A DNA stretch of 64,000 nt from Tanypteryx hageni (lineage: Eukaryota; Arthropoda; Insecta; Odonata; Petaluridae): positions 5,668,410 to 5,732,409 of the forward strand of contig CM054118.1 in assembly GCA_028673005.1 (NCBI GenBank). The letters are read 5' to 3'. The notes beneath the pieces were generated by a model, which saw only the letters and a program-made list of their open reading frames with translations, ran no database searches and was not told where the DNA came from. Below are positions 46,051 to 56,059 of this stretch, in pieces (position 1 is the first letter of the stretch; the number at the start of each line of letters is the position of its first letter). Made by a program: the position numbers and the translations under genes.

Positions 46051-46129
46051 TATGCGGCCAAGTTGGGACTAGAATTATGGGAAATAGACGAAGAAAGGAT
46101 GAATGAAAGGGAAAGGGTGGAAAGTGTTA

Positions 46130-46424
46130 TTTTTTGGCTAATCAACCTCTTGGATTATTATAGCCATAGCTCCTTCCACACCGAACACACTCACAAGGGA
46201 GGAGGGAAACCCAGTGCCGGCATTAGCCTACTCTTAACGAAGAGCACCAAGGGGGCCAACTGCTTAACGTGCCTTCCGAAGGATGGAACGCTGACTTTGC
46301 GCCGTCTCAAACCACACAAACGGGGCTGGACGACCTAGGGAAAAAAATCGTACTTTCGCAGGATTCGTGCCCGCTGCCCTTTCGAGCAGCAGGCGAGTAG
46401 CAGCCAGCGTCCTAATCACCACAG
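46130..46424 (-). mobile_element. tRNA-derived SINE, complete-looking copy
   Basis: In minus orientation it starts with a tRNA-like head: A-box-like 'gtggtgattaggacgctgg' at about 46404-46422 and B box 'gggcacgaatcctgc' near 46358-46372. A linker and the conserved body shared with 22188-22356 follow: 'cacgttaagcagttggcccc', 'taagagtaggctaatgccgg', 'ctgggtttccctcctccc'. It ends 'ggttgattagccaaaaaat'. The two copies are clearly one family but differ by several substitutions. Confidence 0.78.
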
Positions 46425-48730
46425 GGTGGAAAGGAAGTATCCTGGAGTTAGTGAAAGAAAAAGCGAACAGAGAAGGATCTCGCAGAGCAAGCTGATGCAG
46501 AGAAGAAGCAGATGAAGTAGAGCAAGAAGTCGAGTCGCGGATAGAGATGAATTTACCAGAGAAACATTCGAAAGATGGCTTCGGAACGGTTGAGTCGATA
46601 AGTGGCGGTAGGAAATGAAGATTCGAATTCTGTCGAGAAAAGGAGGAGGGTCTGGTGGGAAGAGAGCGAAAGTGGGAGTGGCACGGTGATTGGCAGGTGG
46701 TCCCTGCAGTGGGAGGTTCTATTTTTTCCGAGAGGGGGATCGTAGAAGGGAGGGAAGGAAAAAAAGATCCGGAGAATGTCTTTTTTGCGTGGAAGGAGAG
46801 CGCGGTCAGTCCGAACCGTTCCGTCGGTCAGGTACATCCCCCCCTCCTTCTCGTCATCTCCGTTTTGCGCTTAGAGGTTGCGTATTTTTATTCCTCGCCG
46901 GATTTTTATTCTCTGATGGATGGCTTATTTCTCCGAATGCGAGGTCTCCTCATTTCAGTTTTCTTTCCTAGAAAGTAACGTATCTGGTATTTATTCGAGG
47001 CGCAATCTCGGAAAATTGGATTTTTTCATTCCTTCGGCTTTGTATTATTATTTTTGGAGTTTTTATGTTGTAAGATGGAAGGAATTTCCGACGGAGAAAT
47101 TTCTCTTTAAAAAAGTGAGTTGGTTATATAATAAGCATGTAAAAACGTCGAATGGTTTTCTTGAAATATTAACAAATGTAGCTTAGCTGTTAGGCGGTCT
47201 AGGAAATTTTCAAAATTTTATTTTTTCCGTTTTTATTTGCTTACGATGATTTTATTTTACTAATAAATATGGACAACTATTTTTACTAACATTTTATGGA
47301 TAAAAATCTCATTTTATTTAATGTTCTGGTGATATTTTATTAGTATATTTTGCAGTATTATGTAAACTAAATTGGCGTTCATTTATTGACAATGGGGGAG
47401 GAATAGAAAACATTTTTCAGCTTGCACGGATTTTTTAATTTAAAATTTGTTACCTGTTTGAGCATATTCGCATAACTCGATCCTAGTTAATTTAATTAGA
47501 CTAGCGGTTTGGCGATGAACTTAGTCATCCAGGCGATTTGGCGTCACGTCACTATCACGATGTCAGATCGAGGGATTTCTCGCGTGTAACTGTGGTCACC
47601 TCCGCCGTCAGGGAACATGGGTCAGGACGTGCTCGAGGAAGGCGGGAGAAAGAAAAAATGCCCTTCGTAGAGAACGAGGAATGCCCTCCTCGCTCGGTGG
47701 ATGTCAGCGTAGATAGGAACGTGTTGGAGGCGAAAAGGATCGTCGCAGAAAAAAGCTCACCCACAAAAGACTCCGCATTTTGTATTTCGGTTGCGTTTTT
47801 TTCCCTCCCCCGTTCTTGGCTGATACCCATATATATATAGCGAAAACAGACCGACAGCCGGCAGGTGGGTCGAAAGTATTCTTTCTCTTTCTCCCTAACT
47901 TTTTCACCCACGCGGCGCACCTTTCACGTCGACATACTACATACGCCCCTCATCCATCTCACTGCTCTCCTCTTACCGCCATCTTCCCGTTTTATAAAGC
48001 GTCTTTTTTAAGGGCAGGCGCCAATGTGCTTTTCTCTTCTCTCTCATGTCCTTTCCCATACTCTCCGTCCCAAAGAAGTGGGGGAGAAAAAGATATTTCA
48101 CGGTTGCCATAGCGACGCCGGTTCGTTTTTGTTCGTGCCGGTTCGAGGATTCGACTAAAGTACACACGAAGAAACTCGCGCATAGTGTACATGCACTGCT
48201 ACCATGAATGTTGTCCCCAAGTAATTTGGATTTAACGGACGCGACCTCCAGTTTGGAAAATGTGGGTGTAATAAAGTGGTATATATTACGAGGGATTGGC
48301 TGAGGAGGTTTTATGAGTAATCCAGTGCTCGAAATGGAAAATACTACAGAACGGAACGCTTGTTCTAGTATTGGAACCGAAGGCAATGGACACGAAATTT
48401 GCATATCGAAATATCTGAACATTATAATAAAGGATCTGTGCGTGTGTATGCTCTGGTCGAGCAGTTTCCAGAGAGTGTTTATAGAAGGCGATATTCCCAG
48501 CACTCTTTGCGCTGGTGCAGCTAGTTTTGAATAATATATAGTTAATTTACGATCTAGATAACTTTCCGGAACTATTATTAAATGTCTGATGAGACGGAAC
48601 GATAATACCGACGCATTTGACGAACCGGAACGGCGTTCCGGGTCATTACGAGCACTGGACTAGTCCAACTCCAACATAAATCGAAAGCCACGACCAGGAA
48701 AACTAAATACAAAAGATCACTTTTAGGACT
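46425..48730. other. Non-coding, no recognised exon
   Basis: A 100-residue plus frame at 47538-47840 has mixed composition but no motif, and the opposite strand is equally open. I do not call it a gene. Confidence 0.3.
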
Positions 48731-48733
48731 AAG

Positions 48734-48734
<1 letters not shown>

Positions 48735-48780
<46 letters not shown>
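48735..48780 (+). repeat. (TA)n microsatellite
   Basis: About 22 TA units. Confidence 0.95.
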
Positions 48781-48781
<1 letters not shown>

Positions 48782-48986
48782 CGTTTCGCCGAAGAATTGC
48801 CAGTGATAACAATAGGGGAGAAAAGTTTAGGATACATAGTTAGGATCATGGCAAACTATGCTAATCACCAACCTGGTGAATTGTAATGTATGATATGGTT
48901 ATAGATATAGTATCGATTGTTAACTGTGGCGAGCAGTTTAATTAATAGTTCAAATTAATGATTATGTTTGATAGTTTCTCTGTTAA

Positions 48987-49301
48987 AAATTACTAACTCC
49001 AAACCGTAAAGTTTACCCAGAGAAGCGCTCAAAAGAATAGGTTTAAAATAAAAAATAAATGAAAATACTTAAAAGTTTGCTGGACAATGGCCTAACAGGG
49101 ACTTGTGGTCAAAATCTAAGCCTAAAAGGAAAAAATAAAAGCACGAGCACTGCACAAATAAAGAAAAACTTCTCTGGAACAAGCACTAAATACGTATTTC
49201 GAGAGCTACGCTCTCATCTTCAGTAGCTGAAGTCGTATGACTTTAAACCTTTTCTTTTGAGCGCTACTCTGGGTAAACTTTACGGTTTAGAGTTAGTAAT
49301 T
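48987..49301. mobile_element. TTAA-flanked MITE with ~58-bp TIRs
   Basis: The arm 48988-49047 and the inverse of 49242-49301 agree at all but about three or four positions (shared blocks 'aaaccgtaaagtttaccca' and 'gcgctcaaaagaa'). TTAA lies at 48983-48986 and 49302-49305, as for piggyBac or Kolobok insertions. The centre has two short palindromes, 'gagagctacgctctc' and 'cttcagtagctgaag'. It does not code for protein. Confidence 0.78.
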
Positions 49302-49305
49302 TTAA

Positions 49306-50225
49306 ATTCACCTATCCGCTGTAGTCTCCTCATCCCCCGTTATTTTGTATTTAGTTTCTTTGTTGTCAACGTTTAAAATTAATTTAAAAATTAAGTTACA
49401 GAAACTATTTCAAAAGAAAATTCTATTATTCCTTGAGATAATGGGAGGTATAAACTTACACCCTTTCAATATTAGAAAAACTTTCTTCCACAAAATCAAC
49501 CTTATATACTGGGTTCAAACTGCAAAAGGCTGCCATTTTCTTCGATATAGAATGAATGACCTCAGCTTATGTCTAGAATAAAAAAATGTATTAAATTAAT
49601 AAATCTAACCCATGGTAGTAAGACCTATCATTTTAATACCAACTTCTTCGTAAAATAGTAACAGTAATTTGCGTGTTAAAAATAACCTAGCCCTAAATAT
49701 AAAATTTCACCGTGCCCTTACTAGTTGTTTAACCCTTTAGCTGCAAAGTTTTTCAGCGTACCAATTTCCATCGATGTTGCTTTTTTAGGAAAATTAAAAC
49801 AAGTGGTTCTGGAAAAAACTATTCCGCCTACTTTCCTTTCAATACAATTTTAATATATAAATACTTCCTTCAAAACCGATGAAAAAACAAAAGGGAACAA
49901 ACGAATTCAAGACTAACAAAAAACAAAACAAAATTCTCTCACCAAAGATGCCATAAGAATTACACAAAAATTACACTGTTTACAGAGTCGGTATGTAGTA
50001 TTCATATTTCGCCGCGATTCCGTTAGGTATGAATCGACCTGAGGGTCGATTGTTACCTCGATAGCTATGGATCGAAACCCGGCTGGAATGTGCACTCGGC
50101 TATGCTCCAGCCGAGTTCGGCAATAATCTTCACCATAGTAACAAATCGAAAAAATGGCTTTCATACGCCGAAACGAAAGATTTTGAGAGAAATTCAAACA
50201 AATATGATCGAAAATCAAAATTGTG
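49306..50225. other. Non-coding, AT-rich
   Basis: Contains a local palindrome around 50088-50116 (cactcggctatgctccagccgag). No gene is seen. Confidence 0.35.
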
Positions 50226-50227
50226 CG

Positions 50228-50552
50228 ATAAGAATAAGAATTTTCACTTTTTTCTCCTTAGAACAGTACAAATCCCACTCCGATATCATAATTCTAAAAT
50301 ATTTTAAAAGGCAAAAGAAAAACTCTTTGCACGACGGATTTTAGATTAACCACGTAAATCATATGGGGAAAGAACTCGCCTGGAATCGAACTCGGGACCT
50401 GTAAATTCGGAATATAAATTATGGCCTGGAGTTGGTCTTCGAGAGCACTAGCCTTACACCAAGTTTCACGAAGAAGATGTTAGTGGGGGACACACGGACA
50501 CCGAGGCGATCTCCTAAGACTACTTTCCATTTTTTGTAAAGTAGGCTTAAAG
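50228..50552 (-). mobile_element. Interspersed repeat with internal tRNA-like B box, copy B
   Basis: Diverged partner of 27640-27985. The same words occur in the same order, including 'cctggaatcgaactcgggac' (B box in inverse), 'ccaagtttcacgaa' and 'gtaaagtaggct'. The (GACA)n part is reduced to 'ggacacacggacacc'. Confidence 0.62.
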
Positions 50553-51660
50553 TACACGAGTTTCAAACTGGCGTAGCGGTGAGAGCAAGAAATGCTAGTC
50601 CGGTTATACTCGGGCGTATCAGTTGAAAGATCAAATACTGGAATTTTTATAGTACTGTCATTATCGGTTTGTTAACCTATTCGATCGTTCGATAGTGGCA
50701 TACGAAAATATGAATATTTTCGTATATCTGCGTGGTCGCCGAAGTAGTCCTAATGATCTCAAGTCTTGGCCATCCGTATCAGTTTCGGAATTTATCATTC
50801 ATTCGTGCGACGAACGTATTCGTAAAGGAAGGGATTTGTTGAGTTCAACACGAAAGATTTGCTCTCTTTGCCCGAAGGGCTGTCTCAAAAAAAATTTCGA
50901 AAGAAACGTTAACAACCTCCGGTTACAACCCTTAAAACGTCAACCGGGTTTTTTTTATCAGCGGGTTTTATGACACGCACCCTCACCTTCGAGACTTTTT
51001 CTTCCTCTATTTCGTCCAACCAGGTGCATCTTTTCCGTTATCTACCTCCGGTTTTTTCTCTCCTCTTTCGCGTTTTCTCTCTCACTTAAAAGAGGCTATC
51101 TCGCTCCGAGATTTCTTACCCAAAAAAAGAAGATACGGGTCGGTCTTGCGCCATTCCGGACACCCGATGGAGAAAGTCTTCAAAGGTCCTCTTCTATTGA
51201 GAGGGACCGGATAGATCGGATCAGTCCGTGTCCAGTAGGGGATGTCGGACACGAGGAGAGAGAGGACGGAGACTTGTGCGGGCGGATAGGAACTTAACCT
51301 CGTATTTCGCCCGTGCAGCCACCTCATCCCCTGACCACGCTCATTTCTTTCCCTCTCCTCCTACCTTGACACCGGTGTAGGCAGGTGGCACGCGCTCCTA
51401 CGCCCACGCGTGAATCCATCCTCCCAACCGCTATAACTCTCTTATTTTTCCCTTTCTCCTTTCCCTGACCGATCCCTCTCCTTTAACAGGCATTTCTCCG
51501 GAAGCGGGGAAAATGAAAAGGCCTACTTATCCTCAACATGTGCGGACGATCTGTTCGTTATAAGGCTATAGATGGGCTGATTGAAACGACAAATTTTATG
51601 AATGCGTACTCACTCTTGATAACGTATACGTTACAGCTAATGTTCGTAAATGGTTAGAGG
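50553..51660. other. Non-coding, nothing recognised
   Basis: Short open frames only. No motif is seen. Confidence 0.35.
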
Positions 51661-51663
51661 CGG

Positions 51664-51667
<4 letters not shown>

Positions 51668-51740
<73 letters not shown>
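51668..51740 (+). repeat. (TA)n microsatellite
   Basis: More than 35 TA units. Confidence 0.95.
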
Positions 51741-51742
<2 letters not shown>

Positions 51743-52334
51743 GGATTTTCAATGATAGGTGCCTACGCTGCGACTGATACTCGCTTGTTATCTTCCCTAC
51801 CAAGGTATCCGAGTGTCACTTTATTGGCGTTAATGCGCTATGAGAATCGTATTTTTAACGCGCGCGGCGTTTTTTCAGTTATTGAAAAACAAAAATAGAG
51901 ATTTTTATATTTTTGCTCCCGATACTAACCCAATGCCTCCCTTATCTCTGGAAATTTCTCCTTCTTAAGAAAGGTTTTTCGAACTAAAAAAAAGTATTTT
52001 TATGTGCGCGACCGCTCACAAGAAAAACGTCTTTTTCCCTCTTTTTTTCGGAGTTCCTTTTTTGTGGAGAAAAAACTCTCTTGTTGAGATTTTTTCCCTT
52101 CCTCATCGGCCGAATTTTTTCCTCATCTAGCTCCGTCCCAACTTCTTCTCCTCTCGGATTTTATGAAAAACAGTTTTTCTCTCTCTCTCTCAAACGCGCG
52201 GATTCTTTGGGAAACATATCTCTCCTTCTTTCCCTTCTTTGCTGGTGTCCTTTTTCTTTCACTCCTACCCATCCTCTCCGTCCCAAGGATTACTGGTTTG
52301 TTAAAAAAAAGGTTTTAAGCGCCAGGGCTATAAG

Positions 52335-53095
52335 GGTCCGGAGAAAGATGGGGGCAGGGAGAGAGACCCAAGTGTGTGTGAGAGATAGGAAAAGGAATTT
52401 CGGGTATTGTAGGAAAATATCGCGGCGAGCAGAAGGCAAAAGGAAAGAGGGAGAGAGAGTGATGGGTGGAGAAGTTGGGAGGAGAGATTGAGAGGGGAGA
52501 GGAGAAATTGGGAGGGAGAGAAGATGCATGGAGTCGGAAAATTAGAAAGGTCTTAGGGACGGCCAGGAGGAACAAAGAGAAACAATCGAGGAAAGCGCTT
52601 AAAAGGTTAGAGATAAATGTAGAGAGAGGGAGAGACAAAGCGAGGAATTGATAAAAGAGGGTGAGGGAAAAGACGGAGAAAATGACGAAAAGGGCAGAAA
52701 AAGTTCAGAGTAAAAGTTGAGAGGAGAGAGATGCAAAGAGATTGAGAAATAAGAAGTGCGATGGAGAGAGATGGAGAGAGAGGGGAGAGGAAGAGAGATG
52801 AAGATAGGGAGATGGAGAAAAAAAGGTGTAGAAAAACAAAGAGTTGGAGAGAAGAAGAGAGATGAAGAGAGGGGAGGAGATATGGAGAGTTATGTAGAAA
52901 ATAGGTGTAGAGAGAGGAAGATGGACGAGGAGAGACGTTTTCGAGCAAAAAAGAAAAAATAGAACGCGAATCAAAAAAAGTAATCGTACCCGTAGAAACG
53001 ATAAAGAAGAAATAGAGAGAGAGAGAGAATGGAAAAAAGAAAGGAGAGGGAAGGGTGAGGTGAGTGAAGAGCATCGAGAGAGGGTGGGAAAAAAA
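52335..53095 (+). repeat. GA (purine) tract
   Basis: About 750 bp dominated by gagaga, ggagag and gaaaa words on the plus strand. The minus-strand frame of about 200 residues is compositional. Confidence 0.85.
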
Positions 53096-53099
53096 TGCG

Positions 53100-53695
53100 A
53101 CGCCCTCTCCTCCCCCTCTCCGTTGATTCCTTGACCGTTCGGAGTAGCCAGCAGCTAACCGACCGCCACCTCCACCCCATTCTTTATTTTCCCCCCTTCG
53201 CCCAAGAAGCAAGATGCCGGCGACTCGGGGAATGGTCTGTCAGCTGGCTCCGCTCGTGTTACGGAGAGGGGGGAAGGGAGGGAGCTCTCTTCTCCTTTCT
53301 TCTCCCGGGTTTTAACTCTCTCCACTCCCCTTTTACCTCTCTTTTCCTCCCACCCTCTTGACTTCTCTCCCAAGAAATAAATCGCCGTTGACCGTTCAAA
53401 CGATCTTTTTTCGATATTCGGCGCGGAGAGGTTAAAGATTCCAGGCTCCTTTTTTTTCCTTTTTAAGGTATCTTTTCCTTCCTCTTTTCTTTCCTCCTTG
53501 CTTTTCTTTTCCCGCTCCGCCAAGATTTTTTTCCTTCTCTTTTCCGTTCTCGACTGGCCGGGCCAATGAATGCTGCGCTTTTCTCCGGAGGCACCACCCT
53601 CTTTCTCTTCCCCCTCACCTCGCCTCTTCCAGCATCCATCGCTATCAATCACTCCTTTTTCTCTTTCTCTTCGTGGAAAGGGGCTGGGGAGTAGA
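53100..53695. other. Pyrimidine-rich non-coding stretch
   Basis: The plus strand becomes CT-rich right after the purine tract, so the two form a broad inverted compositional pair. No exon is seen. Confidence 0.5.
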
Positions 53696-53696
53696 G

Positions 53697-53699
<3 letters not shown>

Positions 53700-53757
<58 letters not shown>

Positions 53758-53775
53758 ATGTATTTGTGTGTGTGC
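53700..53775 (+). repeat. Compound (TA)n-(TG)n microsatellite
   Basis: About 18 TA units are followed by about 11 TG units and shorter imperfect GT runs. Confidence 0.92.
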
Positions 53776-53859
53776 GGGGACAAATTTTTGTGTTGCGTGG
53801 ATTTTTCGGGATGTTTTTAAGGTGACTTTTATTGGCATTAGGAGGTTGGTCTCCAGAAT

Positions 53860-53930
53860 CAGGGGGAGGGAACTCCCATGTTAAAATCGTGGTCTTAGCT
53901 GGCTAGTACAAAACGTTGGTGCAGGCGCTG
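53860..53930 (+). repeat. Left TIR of the THAP element
   Basis: Matches the inverse of 55984-56050: a perfect 16-bp outer block, an alignable middle (atcgtggtct / atttggttct) and a perfect 14-bp inner block, with a 4-bp length difference in between. Confidence 0.82.
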
Positions 53931-53950
53931 GCTAGCTGGCGCTGCTGTTG

Positions 53951-54030
53951 CGTTGACGTATGACGTCATTTTTACAGCCAATCGAAGCGGAGAACAGGCA
54001 GCTAGCAGACGAATTTCAGCAGCCAATAGC
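53951..54030. promoter_or_regulatory. CRE and CCAAT boxes in the left subterminal region
   Basis: A full TGACGTCA palindrome lies at 53961-53968, with CCAAT at 53978-53982 and again at 54023-54027. This is promoter-like but lies beyond the 3' end of the THAP ORF, so it may drive outward or antisense transcription or simply be part of the extended TIR. Activity is inferred only. Confidence 0.45.
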
Positions 54031-54209
54031 AGCTTCGTACATACGGCGAGCGCAATTTTCAAAAATCATACACCAATTTAGTTTTATTCATCATTTTTCA
54101 ATAAATGACGCTAATTTTTTTATTTAGCAAATCAAACCTTTTTACGAATAACGTAACCAGAGGAGTAATGGGTGAGAATAGAAAGAATAATAATTTAAAT
54201 TTAAATAGT

Positions 54210-54215
54210 TTTATT
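54210..54215 (-). terminator. Poly(A) signal of the THAP gene
   Basis: AATAAA on the minus strand about 490 bases beyond the stop codon. It is the first canonical signal in a plausible AT-rich 3' UTR. Confidence 0.5.
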
Positions 54216-54702
54216 GCAGAACAAATATTGTACATATTTACATATAACAGATATTAAATGGAATTGAACCACATAGATCAATTATTGTTCAATAAATATA
54301 GGAAACATGCACACATTGAAAAAATAATACAGTAGAATGTTTGTAACAGACAAAAGAATAATTAACATATGAAAGCTGCAGAAGCCAGCCACCAGACAAA
54401 CATCATAACAATAATAAAGAAACAAGTCATGACAAAGTATGAACAGAAGTGACTTTTGCCAGTCTCAATGAATCAATAAGCATAGGAATCAAAGCAAATG
54501 TTGATTGAAATAGCGATGAAACATTCAAGTTAGTCACGAACCATTAAGTATATGAAGTATTTTACCACTAACGCACACCTGATAAAGTACATATGGACCA
54601 ACATGAAATCAGCCAGTCAGCCTCAATTAAGGGAAAGGCAAGAGGGCAATTATTGTATAAGGTTCATGCAATGTCCATCAAGCATCTTCAATAACAGTGG
54701 CT

Positions 54703-54745
54703 TTATGTTTGCCAAGCTGAAGCCCTTGCAACCCATTCTCGGCAC
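54703..54745 (-). CDS. THAP-type gene, exon 2 (terminal)
   Basis: A splice acceptor with a pyrimidine-rich lead (ctgtaatgttatcattccag) ends at 54746. The exon completes the split codon and reads CREWVARASAWQT, then TAA at 54703-54705. The residue order after exon 1 (FPRTEST, then REWV) is what THAP domains show between their 'FP' motif and the conserved Trp. The last zinc ligands (C-x2-H) are missing, so the 54-residue product would have an incomplete zinc finger unless another exon is used. About 500 bases of 3' UTR follow. Confidence 0.6.
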
Positions 54746-54920
54746 CTGGAATGATAACATTACAGAATTATTAACACTTCAACATATGCATCAAATACAA
54801 CTTTACTCCTAAAGAGCCTAAAGTGAAGATATGCATCACATGAAAACAAGACATAGTGAAGTATCTCGTTATATGGTTACTATTATTAAAGTTGAAAATG
54901 CTGAGATACATATCTAACTA

Positions 54921-55475
54921 CAGTAATAACTCGATATGCGAATAATCTGTACACTAAATAAGTGACCTTTTTACTACAGGTAGTCCACGATATACTCGCC
55001 GTATCTCGAAACGAGAGGTTTCAAGTTAAAAATTGCAATCCCATACAATAATAATTGTTATGCATCCCAGGACATATACATATATGTATAGGATGTCAAA
55101 TTGGCTGTACTTATTATGCAATAGATATAAGGCCACAGCCTTTCTTAGGAATAAACAAACACATCCGAGAGAAGGTTCTCAGTCACTTAAAGGATCAAAA
55201 ATAACAACTAAGCTGAGTTGGGCGGTAGAACAAGGTTCGTGTGTTCCAAATTGCAATCTGGATATAATTTCACATACGTAAACACAACCATAGTAAGATT
55301 AATCTCAAAAAGAAACGTAACTCATTCTTTATTTTTCTCGGTACGTATTATTATTACACAATATGTAGTACTGTAGGTAATAAAATACAGAAGTACATTA
55401 ATTAATCGATATATTGTTTCAATACTCGAAAGCAACTCACGGAGCGCTTCTACTTCGTATATCGAGGTATTACTG
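54921..55475. mobile_element. pogo/Tc-type MITE inside the THAP intron
   Basis: Left 'cagtaataactcgatatgcg' matches the inverse of the right end, 'cagtaatacctcgatatacg'; this terminus class is typical of pogo-like MITEs. TA precedes the left end. On the right the expected TA reads CA followed by TA. The 555-bp interior does not code for protein. It lies wholly between the two THAP exons. Confidence 0.65.
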
Positions 55476-55532
55476 CATACAATTCTGTCGACTTACAAAA
55501 ATATTTTTACAAATATAGCTAATAGTACTTAC

Positions 55533-55654
55533 GTAGATTCCGTGCGAGGAAACGAATGTAATTTCAACTTTAGATCTCCGGTCGTTCCCCTCGTATGATT
55601 GCAGTTTAGTGCGTAGCACTTACGTGAACGCACCATCTTCTCTGGTTGATTCAT
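55533..55654 (-). CDS. THAP-type zinc-finger gene, exon 1
   Basis: ATG at 55654 has an in-frame TAG a few codons upstream, so this start is favoured; an alternative ATG is at codon 7. The exon reads MNQPEKMVRSRKCYALNCNH, then TRGTTGDLKLKLHSFPRTES, and ends at a consensus donor (ac|gtaagt) at 55533. Features of a THAP domain are visible: C13-x4-C18 as the first zinc ligands, then the L-H-S-F-P block at about residues 31-36. Joined to 54703-54745 it gives 54 residues. Family knowledge: THAP domains bind DNA in P-element transposases and in cellular regulators. Here the gene lies between the TIRs of a transposon. A truncated THAP protein could act as a repressor of a full-length relative, but that is inference. 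Confidence 0.68.
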
Positions 55655-55926
55655 TTTTGCAAGCTAGTGGAAACGTTGCAACGTACAGAAAATAACTTAA
55701 TTAACACACACAGAGAGTCACATGTATCACCAGCATATATGAAGTTGTTAACGATTCATTCATATACTCCTCTATAGTCAAAACATCCTTACCTGTACTA
55801 AAAAATAACACTTTCCCAAGATTTCCCGTAATGGCGGATAAACTTACAGTTACGAAGTTACCTAGTTCAACAGTCACAACTACTCAACATGATCACATGA
55901 TCGGCTTGGCCGCTTGGCGCTCACTC

Positions 55927-55931
55927 ATTGG
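55927..55931 (-). promoter_or_regulatory. CCAAT box upstream of the THAP ORF
   Basis: CCAAT on the minus strand about 270 bases upstream of the ATG. It mirrors the CCAAT box 116 bp inside the left end. Confidence 0.4.
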
Positions 55932-55983
55932 TTGTCTTACCATTCAAATTAGAGCGACGACAGCGCTCAACCTTTCGCTTTCA

Positions 55984-56050
55984 CGGTGCCTGCACCAACG
56001 TGATCTATCTGACGAGAACCAAATCGCCCCATAAGAGTTCCCTCCCCCTG
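55984..56050 (-). repeat. Right TIR of the THAP element
   Basis: Inverse partner of 53860-53930, followed directly by the CCAGAAT duplication. Confidence 0.82.
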
Positions 56051-56059
56051 CCAGAATCG

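Larger units (their letters stand above)
53860..56050 (-). mobile_element. THAP-encoding (P-element-like) TIR transposon, 2.19 kb
   Basis: The ends are CAGGGGGAGGGAACTC (53860-53875) and its exact inverse (56035-56050). A perfect 7-bp direct repeat CCAGAAT lies immediately outside both ends (53853-53859 and 56051-56057). The terminal repeats extend imperfectly for about 70 bp, including a second perfect block 'acgttggtgcaggc' at 53913-53926 and in inverse at the other end. CCAAT boxes sit about 116 bp inside each end. The interior has a minus-strand, two-exon THAP-type ORF, a poly(A) signal and a MITE in the intron. THAP domains are the DNA-binding domain of P transposases. P insertions usually make 8-bp duplications, so 7 is slightly off. 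No transposase core is seen, so this is a deletion derivative or a new family. Confidence 0.75.

Noticed and set aside
47538..47840. 100-residue plus-strand open frame with mixed composition
   Set aside because: No motif, no splice context, and the opposite strand has an equally long frame.
53155..53838. 227-residue minus-strand open frame
   Set aside because: Charged low-complexity product over a CT-rich stretch and a TA/TG microsatellite (poly HTHT, IYIY). Not a gene.
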